This document shows, piece by piece, positions 25,940-35,340 of a stretch of 64,000 bases of DNA. The DNA is from Methylotenera sp. (lineage in GTDB: Bacteria; Pseudomonadota; Gammaproteobacteria; Burkholderiales; Methylophilaceae): assembly GCA_017880905.1 (NCBI GenBank), contig JADGRO010000013.1:24394-88393 (forward strand), in the 5' to 3' direction. The position numbers were made by a program, and so were the translations under genes. Every line of letters begins with the position of its first letter. The stretch's first letter is position 1. Below the pieces are notes generated by a model. It was not told the origin of the DNA and made no database searches. It worked only from the letters and a program-made list of their open reading frames with translations.

Positions 25940-25945
25940 TATAAT
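25940..25945 (+). promoter_or_regulatory. -10 element of the tRNA-Ser promoter
   Basis: Perfect TATAAT followed directly by GCGCGCTCGC, a strong GC-rich discriminator as in stringently controlled stable-RNA promoters. The -35 is poor (ATTCAA/TTCAAG region). The start point would be near 25952, upstream of both the tRNA-Ser relic and the intact tRNA-Ser. Confidence 0.6.
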
Positions 25946-25970
25946 GCGCGCTCGCTTTTAATCAAGCGCA

Positions 25971-26031
25971 GGAATAGTGGCAGAGCGCGTTTGAAAAAAT
26001 GGCATGCTATGGTCTTGCAAGACTGTAATGA
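25971..26031 (+). pseudogene. Degenerate 5' half of tRNA-Ser
   Basis: GGAATAGTGGCAGAGCG closely follows the intact tRNA-Ser start GGAAGAGTGGCAGAGCG. After an insertion of about ten bases, ATGCTATGGTCTTGCAAGACTGT parallels the anticodon arm ATGCTACAGTCTTGAAAACTGT. No variable arm, T arm or acceptor return follows. It is a decayed partial copy 98 bp upstream of the real gene, inside the same predicted transcript. Confidence 0.7.
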
Positions 26032-26068
26032 TTAAATTCAAAACAGTTGAATGTATAAAGCAATATTT

Positions 26069-26158
26069 GGAAGAGTGGCAGAGCGGTTTAATGCTACAGT
26101 CTTGAAAACTGTCGTGGGTGCGAGCCCACCGTGAGTTCGAATCTCACCTCTTCCGCCA
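26069..26158 (+). tRNA. tRNA-Ser (TGA)
   Basis: 90 nt with encoded CCA. Acceptor GGAAGAG/CTCTTCC, D arm GGCAGAGCGGTTTAATGCT, anticodon arm ACAGTCTTGAAAACTGT with anticodon TGA, the long variable arm GTGGGTGCGAGCCCACC typical of serine tRNA, and T arm GTGAGTTCGAATCTCAC. All helices pair. Confidence 0.97.
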
Positions 26159-26181
26159 GTTTTGTATAGTAAGTCTTAAAT

Positions 26182-26213
26182 GCCGCTTAAACACAAGCGG
26201 CGTTTGTTTTTTT
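26182..26213 (+). terminator. Terminator after tRNA-Ser
   Basis: GCCGCTT-aaacac-AAGCGGC followed by GTTTGTTTTTTT, 24 bases after the CCA end; closes the tRNA-Ser unit before the cupin genes. Confidence 0.85.
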
Positions 26214-26239
26214 ATTACTCTTAATTTTAAGGATTTTTC

Positions 26240-26515
26240 ATGACTCAAATCGTTATAGACCATCATCCATCAGAAGAGAAGCTAAAGTCGCTAGACGTTA
26301 CCAGTTGGTCGATTTGGGATTGTGCGCCCTCTAAATTCCCGTTGGATTTCGACATGACAGAAAGTGCTTATGTGCTAGAAGGTGAATTTCATGTGACACC
26401 ACAAGGTGGCGAAAAGGTAGTGATCAAAGCGGGTGATTTTGTTGTGTTTCCTAAAGGTTTAAAATCTCAGTGGGAAGTCGTAAAACAATTGAAAAAACAC
26501 TACAAGCACTCATAA
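26240..26515 (+). CDS. Small cupin (DUF861 family), first of a tandem pair
   Basis: 91-residue single-domain cupin. WSIWDCAPSKFPLDF, AYVLEGEFHVTP and IKAGDFVVFPKGLKSQWEV are the DUF861 (ureidoglycine-aminohydrolase-like) cupin strands. The metal-binding His/Glu set of larger cupins is reduced: E in LEGE remains but no clear HxH. Such short proteins are common and mostly without known substrate. AAGGA lies before the start. A paralogue of about half identical residues follows 87 bp later. Confidence 0.85.
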   Translation: MTQIVIDHHPSEEKLKSLDVTSWSIWDCAPSKFPLDFDMTESAYVLEGEFHVTPQGGEKVVIKAGDFVVFPKGLKSQWEVVKQLKKHYKHS

Positions 26516-26602
26516 TTGCTTTTTTATGCATTAAGAATACAATAAGTCCCGAATATTCAAGTATTAAGCATTTGAGGCTTTTTTATTGATAAGGAGCACA
26601 TC

Positions 26603-26875
26603 ATGAATATTACCGTTGAAAAACCTGACCCCGCCAAACTTGTCGCACTAGGTGTTAAAAGCTGGCCAACTTGGTCAAAAGAAGTTTCTACTTTTCCTTG
26701 GAGCTATAACTCGCAAGAAATCGCTTATATTTTAGAGGGCGAAGTGACTGTAACGCCCAAAAATGGTGGCAATCCAGTGAGTTTTGGTGTGGGCGATTTA
26801 GTCACTTTTCCTGCTGGTTTGTCTTGCACTTGGGATGTTAAAAAAGCACTCAGGAAGCACTATCAGTTTAGCTAA
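26603..26875 (+). CDS. Small cupin (DUF861 family), second of a tandem pair
   Basis: 90 residues, aligned end to end with the preceding cupin: SWPTWSKEVSTFPWSY, AYILEGEVTVTP, GVGDLVTFPAGLSCTWDV and the shared ending LRKHY. It has its own AAGGAG ribosome site. The pair arose by duplication and has diverged considerably, which suggests different ligands or a heteromer. No catalytic assignment is possible from sequence. Confidence 0.86.
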   Translation: MNITVEKPDPAKLVALGVKSWPTWSKEVSTFPWSYNSQEIAYILEGEVTVTPKNGGNPVSFGVGDLVTFPAGLSCTWDVKKALRKHYQFS

Positions 26876-26894
26876 GCCTAATTATTTTTGGCCG

Positions 26895-29456
26895 TTACAA
26901 ATTAGCTAAATCATGTTGTAACTGATGGACTTGCAACGCGTTTAACTTGTTGTTTTGTTTGGCAGAAATCAAAAAACTATCCTCAGCACGGCTGCCAAGC
27001 GTGTTAATTTTTGCGTTATGCAAATCTACACCGAGTTGCAGGAATATAAAAGCTACCCTTGCCAACAGGCCAGGGCGGTCGCCTGCAATAATTTCAAGCA
27101 TATGATTGATGCCTTGTGCTTCTGCGCTGATATGCACTTGTGTCGCAAATGGCATGTGTTTCACTTGACGGCTAACACGGCCTTCCAATGGCGTTTCTAA
27201 TGGCGTTGTTGCGAGAATTTTCTCAGTCAATTCATCTTCAATAAACTTTAATAAACCACTGTAACTAACTGATTTACCCGATTGATCTAAAACGATAAAA
27301 TTGTTCAATGCATAGCCGTGATTGGTGGTGTAAATTTTTGCTTGTACGATGTTATAGGCCATGCGGTCAAAAAAGTTACAAATGCGTGCGAATAAGTCCT
27401 CTTGATCTTTCGTATATATCATCACTTGTATGCCGTCACCATTTGGGCTCAAACGTGCACGTACAATGGGTTTATCGCTATATACATGTGGCGTAAGCAG
27501 GCGGCTTTGCCAGGCAATTTCATCAGACTCAAAACGCGCAAAATAAGCTTCGCCGACATTATTCCATAATGTTTGATAAGATTGAGGCTGAAGCCCGTAC
27601 TTATTGAGCTTGAGGGCAGCCTCTTGTTGTCGAATGGCTATGGTTTGTAGCACACTAAAGGTTTCATCATTGAGCACGCGTTTTGTCGCATAGAATAGAT
27701 TTTCTAACAAACGTGCTTTCCACGCGTTCCACACCACAGGGCTGGTACCACGAATATCGGCTACAGTAAGTAAATATAAGGCTGTTAGCCGTTTTTCTGT
27801 TTTCACAAAACTCGCAAATTGCTCGAGAACCTTGGGATCGGACAAATCGGATTTTTGTGCGGTACTCGACATTTTAAGATGCGATTCAACCAGCCAAGCG
27901 ACTAGACTCGTGTCTTCTTTAGGTAAATTGTGTAATTTGCAAAAGCGCTTTGCATCAAGTGTGCCTAATGTGGAATGATCGCCACCTCTACCTTTTGCAA
28001 TGTCGTGAAACAAGGCTGCAAGGTAGAGCAGATGCGGTTTTTCAAAGGTTTCGAACAGTTGGCTACACAATGGAAACTCATGTTTTAACTCAGGTTTGGC
28101 AAAGCGTCGCAAATTAGCCAACACGTTTAAAATGTGTTCATCCACGGTATAGACGTGGAACAAATCGTGTTGCATCTGCCCGACAATTTTACCAAAAACG
28201 GGGATATATTGTCCCAAAATACCGTAGTTGTTCATGCGACGTAAAGAGTGATTCACGCCATTAGGCTGAGATAATATGTTTAAAAACAAATCTTTACTTT
28301 CTTTAGAATCGCGAAAATCTTGATTCACAATTTTTTTCACTCGTTGCAACTCACGAAGTAAAGAGGCGCTCATGCCTTTAAGCTCAGGGTGTTGTTGCAA
28401 TAATAGAAAACTTTCGAGTATCGCGCTAGGTTGTTGCTGTAAAAGCTGCGCAGATTTTGCTTCTAATAAGCCATTTCGCGCTTCAAATCTTGCATTAACG
28501 GGGGTGATTAATGGCTTATTTTTACTTAAAGTAGATTCTAATGTTTTAAGCAATATCTCATTGATTAGACTTATAAACTTTACGCTTCTATAGTAGCTTT
28601 GCATCAGTTGCTCGCTGGCGCGTTTGTGCGACGTATTGACCAAGCCTAAGTTAGCGGCAAGTTCGTTTTGATAATCAAATAACAATCTATCTTCACGGCG
28701 TTTGGCCAAATAATGCAAACGAATACGCAATGTTTGCAAATTATGCTCGTGGCGCTTAATTTGGCGCAATTCGGTGGCGGTAATAATGTTATTATTAGCG
28801 AGTTCTAGCCAGTTTTTGCCTAACTTTTGACTTTGCGCTAGCCATAAAATCATGTGCAAATCACGCAAGCCACCAGGGCTCTCTTTGATATTGGGTTCTA
28901 GGCTATAGGCGGTATCGTTAAACTTAGCGTGACGATTATCTTGCTCTTTGAATTTAGCCGAAAAAAATTCAGCAGGCCGCATTAAAGCGTTGACGGCCTT
29001 AATAAATGACTGGTAATTGGCCTTGTTGCCCGCCAGTAAGCGCGCTTCCAGTAAGTTGGTTTGCACAGTCACATCTTGCGCCGCTTCGTTTAAACATTCT
29101 TGCAGGCTACGCACGCTGTGTCCCACATTCAGGCCGATATCCCACAAAGTGCCAATTAGGCTTTCAATTTGCTCATTCAGCACGTAATCGTGTTGATGCG
29201 GCAGTAGTATGAGTAAATCAATGTCGGAATATGGAAACAGCTCGCCGCGCCCATAACCGCCAACAGCGATTAAAGCTACCTCCGCATGGATATTGGCTTG
29301 CAGCCATATCTGTTTTAAGAGTTTATCAATGAGTTGCGCATTTTTTTTGAGTAATTGCGCGGCATTTTTATGCTGAAAAAAACTGGTTTCAAGCGCATTT
29401 TGCTGCGTTTTTAAGGTGCTGCGCCAAATTTGAATTGCTTGTTTTGGGTCGTTCAT
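26895..29456 (-). CDS. glnD: GlnD, PII uridylyltransferase/uridylyl-removing enzyme
   Basis: 853 residues. N-terminal nucleotidyltransferase motif GGYGRGELFPYSDIDLL (about residue 67), GlnE-like domain with NIKESPGGLRDLHMI, HD domain LAALFHDIAKGRGGDHS (about 480) for UMP removal, and two C-terminal ACT domains that sense glutamine (HVYSDKPIVRARL onward and MLEIIAGDRPGLLARVAF). It controls nitrogen assimilation by modifying PII. It lies 18 bp after map in the same direction, the usual map-glnD order. Confidence 0.97.
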   Translation of the reverse strand: MNDPKQAIQIWRSTLKTQQNALETSFFQHKNAAQLLKKNAQLIDKLLKQIWLQANIHAEVALIAVGGYGRGELFPYSDIDLLILLPHQHDYVLNEQIESLIGTLWDIGLNVGHSVRSLQECLNEAAQDVTVQTNLLEARLLAGNKANYQSFIKAVNALMRPAEFFSAKFKEQDNRHAKFNDTAYSLEPNIKESPGGLRDLHMILWLAQSQKLGKNWLELANNNIITATELRQIKRHEHNLQTLRIRLHYLAKRREDRLLFDYQNELAANLGLVNTSHKRASEQLMQSYYRSVKFISLINEILLKTLESTLSKNKPLITPVNARFEARNGLLEAKSAQLLQQQPSAILESFLLLQQHPELKGMSASLLRELQRVKKIVNQDFRDSKESKDLFLNILSQPNGVNHSLRRMNNYGILGQYIPVFGKIVGQMQHDLFHVYTVDEHILNVLANLRRFAKPELKHEFPLCSQLFETFEKPHLLYLAALFHDIAKGRGGDHSTLGTLDAKRFCKLHNLPKEDTSLVAWLVESHLKMSSTAQKSDLSDPKVLEQFASFVKTEKRLTALYLLTVADIRGTSPVVWNAWKARLLENLFYATKRVLNDETFSVLQTIAIRQQEAALKLNKYGLQPQSYQTLWNNVGEAYFARFESDEIAWQSRLLTPHVYSDKPIVRARLSPNGDGIQVMIYTKDQEDLFARICNFFDRMAYNIVQAKIYTTNHGYALNNFIVLDQSGKSVSYSGLLKFIEDELTEKILATTPLETPLEGRVSRQVKHMPFATQVHISAEAQGINHMLEIIAGDRPGLLARVAFIFLQLGVDLHNAKINTLGSRAEDSFLISAKQNNKLNALQVHQLQHDLANL

Positions 29457-29474
29457 TTATTGCGTTGTGGGCAT

Positions 29475-30263
29475 TTACGGCGCTGCAGGTGAGCCAGCAG
29501 AAAGCGTCAATACCTCAAAACCCGTTTCAGTCACTAATACGGTGTGTTCCCACTGTGCCGATAAACTGCGGTCTTTAGTAACGATGGTCCAACCATCTGG
29601 TAATTGCTTAATGTCACGCTTACCCGCATTAATCATGGGCTCTATGGTAAAAATCATGCCCGTCTTTAGCTTAACGCCAGTACCTGGCCTGCCGTAATGC
29701 AGTACTTGCGGTTCTTCGTGAAATTTTTTGCTGATGCCGTGCCCACAAAATTCACGTACCACGCTGTAGCCATTTTTTTCAGCAAAGGTTTGAATCGCAT
29801 GTCCAATGTCGCCTAATGTGGCGTCTGGCTTCACTTGCCGAATGCCTATCCACATGGCTTGGTAGGTGATTTCACTTAACCTTTTGGCTTGAATAGAAGC
29901 TTCACCAACAAAAAACATGCGTGAAGTATCGCCGTGGTAGCCATTTTTAATCACGGTCACATCAATATTCACAATATCGCCATTTTTTAATACTTTATCG
30001 CCTGGTATGCCATGACAAATTTGGTGATTCACCGAGGTACAAATCGATTTGGGGTAGGGCGTATGGCCGTCGGGTGCGTAGTTTAGTGGCGCGGGAATCG
30101 CCTGTTGTACATTGACAATGTAATCGTGACAAAGCTGGTCTAATTTTTCTGTAGTGACGCCATGTGCTACAAAAGAAGTAATGTAATCAAGCACTTCAGA
30201 GGCCAACTTGCCCGCAATGCGCATTTTGGCGATGTCGTCTGCGTTATTAATGGTAATGGCCAT
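29475..30263 (-). CDS. map: Methionine aminopeptidase, type I
   Basis: 262 residues. Metal ligands are all visible: D in NIDVTVIKNGYHGD and its second D, H in REFCGHGISKKFHEEP, E in FTIEPMIN, E in SAQWEHTVLVT. It removes initiator Met from proteins. rpsB is usually divergent from map in betaproteobacteria; here an HDOD gene stands between them. It is co-directional with glnD. Confidence 0.96.
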   Translation of the reverse strand: MAITINNADDIAKMRIAGKLASEVLDYITSFVAHGVTTEKLDQLCHDYIVNVQQAIPAPLNYAPDGHTPYPKSICTSVNHQICHGIPGDKVLKNGDIVNIDVTVIKNGYHGDTSRMFFVGEASIQAKRLSEITYQAMWIGIRQVKPDATLGDIGHAIQTFAEKNGYSVVREFCGHGISKKFHEEPQVLHYGRPGTGVKLKTGMIFTIEPMINAGKRDIKQLPDGWTIVTKDRSLSAQWEHTVLVTETGFEVLTLSAGSPAAP

Positions 30264-30466
30264 GAGCGAGCTAAAGTGAATGATGGAAATGAAGGCATTT
30301 TAGCATAATCGTTCTGGCCAAGTTGAAGGCTTAGCCTTGTTTTGTGCGCTAGGTTGGCTCAGAAAGTAAAGCAATTCAATGGTAAGCGCCAGTTTTACAG
30401 TGTTTTTTTGCGTATTTAAAGCCGAATGAGACCTTTATGCTGTAAAGCTAGCAAAGGAGAGTTTTA

Positions 30467-31318
30467 ATGACATCGGTACCTACAGACACAACAACAAAAG
30501 ATATATATGCTTGGGTTAGCTTTATCAGCATGGCTGAAATCCCCGTGCTTAAACAAACGGCACGAGAAATTGCACATTTGCAAGAAGATGAAGACAAGCT
30601 AAGTGCTCGCGCCATTACCTCTGTGGTACTGAATGACCCGATGATGGTGTTTAGAGTGCTGAGTTACTCGCAAAAACACAAAAGTAGACACCAATTACAA
30701 GATTTGCTACAGGTTGAGCAGGCGGTTCTCATGATGGGAACTACTACGTTTTTTCGCGATATTCCACCTAATTTTTTGGTAGAAGATACGCTTAAGGAAA
30801 ATCTCACCGCATTAACACATTTGCTCAGACTTATTCGGCGCGCGCATCGTGCAGCGCATTTTGCAGCAGATTGGGCTACGCATTTGGCCGATTTACATGC
30901 CGAAGAGGTAAGCATTGCAGCCTTGCTACACGATTTGTCTGAAATGCTGATGTGGTGCTTTGCGCCCGATAAAATGAACGTCATTCATGCCATGCAACAA
31001 GCAGATAAAACCTTACGTAGCCAGGATGCACAACAAGAAGTGTTAGGCTTTAAATTACACGATTTACAAAAAGAGTTGGTGGAAGTGTTTCAATTGCCGC
31101 CACTTTTATCCAAGCTAATGCAAGATGAAGCTTCGACTGAACAGCGAGTTAGAAACGTAATGCTGGCAGTTAATCTTGCGCGGCACTCCGCAAACGGTTG
31201 GGATGATGCGGCCCTGCCAGACGATTACCATGACATTGCCGAATTTTTGAGGGTGGATATTGATAGAGTCTTGCGTATAATAGGTGCGCCTGCCGGCATC
31301 TTAAATACCAAAAATTAA
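30467..31318 (+). CDS. HDOD domain protein
   Basis: 283 residues. The N-terminal half carries the HDOD pattern (EIPVLKQTAREIAHLQED, ARAITSVVLNDPMMVFRVLSY), and VSIAALLHDLSEMLMWCFAP retains an HD-like pair, although HDOD proteins normally lack phosphohydrolase activity. They are signalling adaptors, often tied to c-di-GMP or chemotaxis, but no such neighbour is present. GGAG lies before the ATG. It is inserted between the map and rpsB genes. Confidence 0.86.
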   Translation: MTSVPTDTTTKDIYAWVSFISMAEIPVLKQTAREIAHLQEDEDKLSARAITSVVLNDPMMVFRVLSYSQKHKSRHQLQDLLQVEQAVLMMGTTTFFRDIPPNFLVEDTLKENLTALTHLLRLIRRAHRAAHFAADWATHLADLHAEEVSIAALLHDLSEMLMWCFAPDKMNVIHAMQQADKTLRSQDAQQEVLGFKLHDLQKELVEVFQLPPLLSKLMQDEASTEQRVRNVMLAVNLARHSANGWDDAALPDDYHDIAEFLRVDIDRVLRIIGAPAGILNTKN

Positions 31319-31378
31319 GCTAGCAAACTCAATTAGTTAGTGGTATTATCCTGCCTCTGCGATTAAGCAGAAATCAAT

Positions 31379-31456
31379 GCACCGTCCCGTACAGGGTGCT
31401 CACACTAAAGTGAATATTGTGGACGAGTGTAATTTTAACCCTTACACGGAGTATTA
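31379..31456 (+). promoter_or_regulatory. Structured 5' leader of rpsB
   Basis: The region before rpsB can fold into GCACC-gtcccgtaca-GGGTGC and a second hairpin GTGTAA-ttttaaccc-TTACAC that ends at the CGGAG ribosome site. This arrangement suits an S2-binding autoregulatory leader as known for rpsB in other proteobacteria. A TATTAT at 31344 may be the -10 element. The fold is by eye. Confidence 0.45.
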
Positions 31457-31458
31457 AA

Positions 31459-32232
31459 ATGTCTGTAACCATGCGTCAAATGCTGGAGGCCGGTGTTCAC
31501 TTTGGCCACCAAACCCGTTACTGGAACCCCAAAATGGCAGAATATATTTTTGGCGACCGCAACAAAATTCATATTGTAAACCTTGAAAAAACCTTGCCAT
31601 TGTTTGAAGACGCGCTTAAATATGTGCGTACATTGGCGGCTAATAAGGGTCGTATTTTGTTCGTAGGCACTAAACGCCAAGCGCGCGATATCGTTAAAGA
31701 AGAGGCTGTGCGTGCAGGCTGTGCCTATGTGAATCACCGTTGGTTGGGCGGCATGCTCACCAATTTTAAAACTGTAAAACAGTCTATCAAGCGCTTGCAT
31801 GATTTTGATGCAATGCTACTCGACGGTAGCTTAGAAAAATTCGGCAAAAAAGAAGCGCTTGGCTACAAACGCGAAATCGAAAAACTCGAGCGCTCAATTG
31901 GTGGCATAAAGGATATGGGCGGTTTGCCAGACGCGATTTTCATTATCGATGTTGGCCATGAAAGCGGTGCGATTACTGAAGCAGCTAAACTAGGCATTCC
32001 GGTGATTGGTATTGTGGATACCAACAATTCACCAGATGCTGTGGCTTATGTGATTCCGGGCAACGACGATTCTAGCCGAGCAATTCGCTTGTATGCGCGC
32101 GGCATGGCCGATGCAGTGTTAGAGGGTCGTGAAAGCGCGATTACAGAGATTGTAAAATCTGCAAAAGAAGAAGAATTTGTAGAAGTCGCAAAAGTTGCGA
32201 CAGAAGCCACAACTGAAGCTGTTGCAGAGTAA
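31459..32232 (+). CDS. rpsB: 30S ribosomal protein S2
   Basis: 257 residues from ATG 31459 (the track's earlier start falls in the leader). [26 protein letters not shown] and [12 protein letters not shown], plus [15 protein letters not shown], are S2 landmarks. S2 is a late-assembling 30S protein. A short acidic tail ([18 protein letters not shown]) extends past the core. First gene of the translation/envelope cluster. Confidence 0.97.
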   Translation: MSVTMRQMLEAGVHFGHQTRYWNPKMAEYIFGDRNKIHIVNLEKTLPLFEDALKYVRTLAANKGRILFVGTKRQARDIVKEEAVRAGCAYVNHRWLGGMLTNFKTVKQSIKRLHDFDAMLLDGSLEKFGKKEALGYKREIEKLERSIGGIKDMGGLPDAIFIIDVGHESGAITEAAKLGIPVIGIVDTNNSPDAVAYVIPGNDDSSRAIRLYARGMADAVLEGRESAITEIVKSAKEEEFVEVAKVATEATTEAVAE

Positions 32233-32244
32233 TCAATCTATGCA

Positions 32245-32270
32245 AAAAGGGGCTCTACGCCCCTTTTTCT
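32245..32270 (+). terminator. Hairpin between rpsB and tsf
   Basis: AAAAAGGGGC-tcta-cGCCCCTTTTT. A terminator-type hairpin in the rpsB-tsf gap is also known from E. coli, where it attenuates tsf. Partial read-through would explain differing S2 and EF-Ts amounts. Confidence 0.82.
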
Positions 32271-32299
32271 ATTTAAGAATTATTAGTTAGGAGTGAGAG

Positions 32300-33175
32300 A
32301 TGGCTGAAATTACCGCAAGCATGGTAAAAGATTTACGTGAGCGCACCGATGCGCCTATTATGGATTGCAAAAAAGCTTTAACCGAAGCTGAAGGCGACTC
32401 AACACGTGCTGAAGAGATTTTACGTGTACGTTTTGGTAACAAGGCCAGCAAGGCTGCAGGTCGTGTAGCTGCTGAGGGTACAGTTGGTGTTTCAATCGCC
32501 GCAGATGGCAAAACTGGCGCCATGATCGAAGTGAATTCTGAAACGGATTTCTGCGCAAAAAACGAAGATTTTTTAAAATTTGTGAGCGAATTGGCTACCC
32601 TGGTTTCTACTAGCAATGCCGCAGACATCAATGCAGTTGGTGCGCTTGCGATGCTCGGCGCAACAGTTGAAGAAACGCGCGCGCAATTAGTCGGTAAAAT
32701 TGGTGAAAACATCACGCCGCGTCGCTTTGTAAAAATCAACGCTAAAGGCAAACTAGCAAGTTATATTCACGGCAGCAAAATCGGTGTACTGGTAGATTTG
32801 GTCGGTGGCGATGAAGTATTAGCTAAAGATATAGCCATGCATATTGCCGCAGCTAAGCCAAAATCGTTGGATGCTGGCGGCATCACGCAAGATTTAATTG
32901 ACGCAGAGCGCCGCATAGCCATTGAGAAAGCTAAAGAAGCGGGAAAGCCAGAGGCAATGTTGGATAAAATTGCCGATGGTACCGTACAAAAATTCTTAAA
33001 AGAGGTGACTTTGTTAAATCAGCCATTTGTTAAAGACGACAAAATGACTATTGAGCAATTATTGAAATCTAAAAACGCTTCCGTGGCTTCGTTTACATTG
33101 TATACAGTGGGTGAAGGTATCGAAAAGGTAGCGGTAGATTATGCAGCAGAGGTTGCAGCAGCAGCTAAGGTTTAG
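32300..33175 (+). CDS. tsf: Elongation factor Ts
   Basis: 291 residues. N-terminal module [19 protein letters not shown], then [19 protein letters not shown] and the core [15 protein letters not shown] that contacts EF-Tu. The protein exchanges GDP on EF-Tu. GGAG lies before the start. Length is normal. Confidence 0.97.
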   Translation: MAEITASMVKDLRERTDAPIMDCKKALTEAEGDSTRAEEILRVRFGNKASKAAGRVAAEGTVGVSIAADGKTGAMIEVNSETDFCAKNEDFLKFVSELATLVSTSNAADINAVGALAMLGATVEETRAQLVGKIGENITPRRFVKINAKGKLASYIHGSKIGVLVDLVGGDEVLAKDIAMHIAAAKPKSLDAGGITQDLIDAERRIAIEKAKEAGKPEAMLDKIADGTVQKFLKEVTLLNQPFVKDDKMTIEQLLKSKNASVASFTLYTVGEGIEKVAVDYAAEVAAAAKV

Positions 33176-33188
33176 TAAAACCAAATGA

Positions 33189-33219
33189 AAAAGTGGGCTT
33201 AAAACCCACTTTTTTTTCG
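33189..33219 (+). terminator. Terminator after tsf
   Basis: AAAGTGGG-cttaaaa-CCCACTTTTTTTT, a stem with a run of eight T; separates rpsB-tsf from pyrH and downstream envelope genes, which therefore probably have another promoter near 33220-33280. Confidence 0.85.
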
Positions 33220-33284
33220 CTAAAATTTAGGCAAACTGACTGGGTTTGTGATTAAATAAGCAAACTTAAATTTCGAGGAATAAT

Positions 33285-34001
33285 ATGGCTAAACCTGCCT
33301 TTAAGCGCATACTGCTTAAACTCTCTGGCGAGGCATTGATGGGCGATGATGCGTATGGCATCAACCGCGCAACCATTACTAACATAGTCGAGCAAATTAA
33401 AGAGATTGTAGATTTAGGCGTTGAGGTCGGTGTCGTAATTGGAGGTGGTAATATTTTTCGTGGTGTCGCGCCTGCCGCTTCCGGCATGGATAGAGCCACC
33501 GCCGATTATATGGGCATGCTCGCCACCGTAATGAACGCCTTGGCGCTACAAGATGCGATGAAGCATATTGGCCTTGTAGCACGCGTGCAAAGCGCTTTGA
33601 ATATCGAGCAAGTGGCCGAGCCTTATATTCGTGGCAAAGCCATGCGCTATTTAGAAGAGGGTCGTGTGGTCATATTTGGGGCGGGGACGGGGAACCCGTT
33701 TTTTACGACAGATACTGCTGCGGCCTTACGCGGTGCGGAAATTAACGCCGAAATTGTGTTGAAAGCGACAAAAGTAGATGGTGTTTATAGCGATGACCCT
33801 AAAAAAAATCCCAATGCTACACGCTATGAAACGGTGACTTTTGATGAAGCTATTCGTAAGGATTTAAAGGTGATGGATGCTACTGCGCTCGCTTTGTGTC
33901 GTAATCAAAAATTACCGATTGCAGTGTTCAGTATTTTCAAGCAGGGTGCCCTTAAGCGCGTGGTAATGGGCGAAAATGAAGGCACACGCGTAGTCGTATA
34001 A
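33285..34001 (+). CDS. pyrH: UMP kinase
   Basis: 238 residues of the amino-acid-kinase fold. [26 protein letters not shown] and the phosphate-binding [22 protein letters not shown] are characteristic, with [14 protein letters not shown] near the ATP site. It phosphorylates UMP to UDP. Followed 20 bp later by frr as in most bacteria. Confidence 0.97.
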   Translation: MAKPAFKRILLKLSGEALMGDDAYGINRATITNIVEQIKEIVDLGVEVGVVIGGGNIFRGVAPAASGMDRATADYMGMLATVMNALALQDAMKHIGLVARVQSALNIEQVAEPYIRGKAMRYLEEGRVVIFGAGTGNPFFTTDTAAALRGAEINAEIVLKATKVDGVYSDDPKKNPNATRYETVTFDEAIRKDLKVMDATALALCRNQKLPIAVFSIFKQGALKRVVMGENEGTRVVV

Positions 34002-34021
34002 AATAAAAGTTGGAGAAGCAA

Positions 34022-34579
34022 ATGTTAGATGACATTAGAAAAACGGCTGACACCAAAATGCAAAAGTCGCTGGAAGCGTTGAAGAATGATCTGGCAAAAG
34101 TGCGAACAGGCCGCGCCCATACTGGTTTGCTGGACCATGTGATGGTGGAATATTACGGTTCAGTGGTAGCGGTCAACCAAGTGGCGAATGTAAATTTAGG
34201 CGACTCACGCACTATCAACGTACAGCCCTATGAAAAAAACATGATTGCTAAAGTTGAGAAAGCCATTCGCGATAGTGATTTAGGCTTAAACCCTGCCACC
34301 AATGGCGATGTAATTCGCGTACCGATGCCTATGTTGACCGAGGAACGCCGTCGCGATTTAACTAAGATTGTGCGCGCGGAAGCTGAAAATGCCAAAGTGG
34401 CGATACGCAATGTGCGCCGCGATGCTAATGACGCTCTAAAAAAAATGCTTAAGGACAAAGAAATTAGTGAGGATGATGAACGTCGTGCGCAAGATGAGGT
34501 GCAAAAATTGACCGACAAAGCTGTTATTGAGGTTGATAAATTACTACAAACTAAAGAAGTCGATCTAATGGCGGTCTAA
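34022..34579 (+). CDS. frr: Ribosome recycling factor
   Basis: 185 residues from ATG 34022, with TTGGAG ahead of it; the track start TTG 34010 is part of the ribosome site. [37 protein letters not shown] and [13 protein letters not shown] are RRF signatures. It splits post-termination ribosomes with EF-G. Its stop TAA shares a base with the uppS ATG. Confidence 0.97.
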   Translation: MLDDIRKTADTKMQKSLEALKNDLAKVRTGRAHTGLLDHVMVEYYGSVVAVNQVANVNLGDSRTINVQPYEKNMIAKVEKAIRDSDLGLNPATNGDVIRVPMPMLTEERRRDLTKIVRAEAENAKVAIRNVRRDANDALKKMLKDKEISEDDERRAQDEVQKLTDKAVIEVDKLLQTKEVDLMAV

Positions 34580-35331
34580 TGGGTTTATTCTCTAGCTCCA
34601 CACAAACAATCCCCACCTCTGGCGAAGTCCCCAATCATATCGCAGTGATTATGGATGGTAATGGCAGATGGGCCAGAAAGCGCTTTCTGCCTCGTGTTGC
34701 AGGGCATAAACGCGGCGTGGAAACAGTGCGCGATTTGGTGAAACAGTGTGCAAAACTAAACGTAAAATTTCTCACACTATTTGCTTTTAGTAGTGAAAAT
34801 TGGCGCCGTCCAGATGACGAAGTCTCATTTTTAATGGGCTTATTTATGGATGCACTAAAGCGCGAAGTGGCTAAGTTACATGAAAATAATATCCGTTTAG
34901 TTTTGATAGGAGACCGTAGCCGCTTTAACGATGAATTGGTGAAACAGATTAAAGCCTCCGAAGAACTCACTGCAAAAAATACTGGCTTAACGTTAACCAT
35001 TGCTGCCAACTACGGTGGACGCTGGGATATTTTACAGGCAACCAATCGTATGATTACCGAAAATCCGAGTAAAACTGGGCCATTTACCGAAGAAGATTTG
35101 GCGCCGCATTTGGCCATGTGTTATGCGCCTGAGCCGGATTTATTCATCCGCACCGGCGGTGAAAAACGAATCAGCAATTTTTTACTTTGGCAGTTGGCCT
35201 ATACCGAATTTTATTTTACCGATACGCTTTGGCCGGACTTTGATGAAGAAGCATTTCAGGCGGCAATTACTTCATACCAGCAGCGAGAACGCCGTTTTGG
35301 CAGAACTAGTGAGCAATTAACCAATGCTTAG
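34579..35331 (+). CDS. uppS: Undecaprenyl diphosphate synthase
   Basis: 250 residues. HIAVIMDGNGRWARKR with the catalytic Asp, LTLFAFSSENWRRP and the C-terminal PDLFIRTGGEKRISNFLLWQ are the cis-prenyltransferase motifs. It makes the C55 carrier for peptidoglycan and lipopolysaccharide. TAATG overlap with frr suggests translational coupling. Confidence 0.97.
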   Translation: MGLFSSSTQTIPTSGEVPNHIAVIMDGNGRWARKRFLPRVAGHKRGVETVRDLVKQCAKLNVKFLTLFAFSSENWRRPDDEVSFLMGLFMDALKREVAKLHENNIRLVLIGDRSRFNDELVKQIKASEELTAKNTGLTLTIAANYGGRWDILQATNRMITENPSKTGPFTEEDLAPHLAMCYAPEPDLFIRTGGEKRISNFLLWQLAYTEFYFTDTLWPDFDEEAFQAAITSYQQRERRFGRTSEQLTNA

Positions 35332-35340
35332 CTATTTTAC

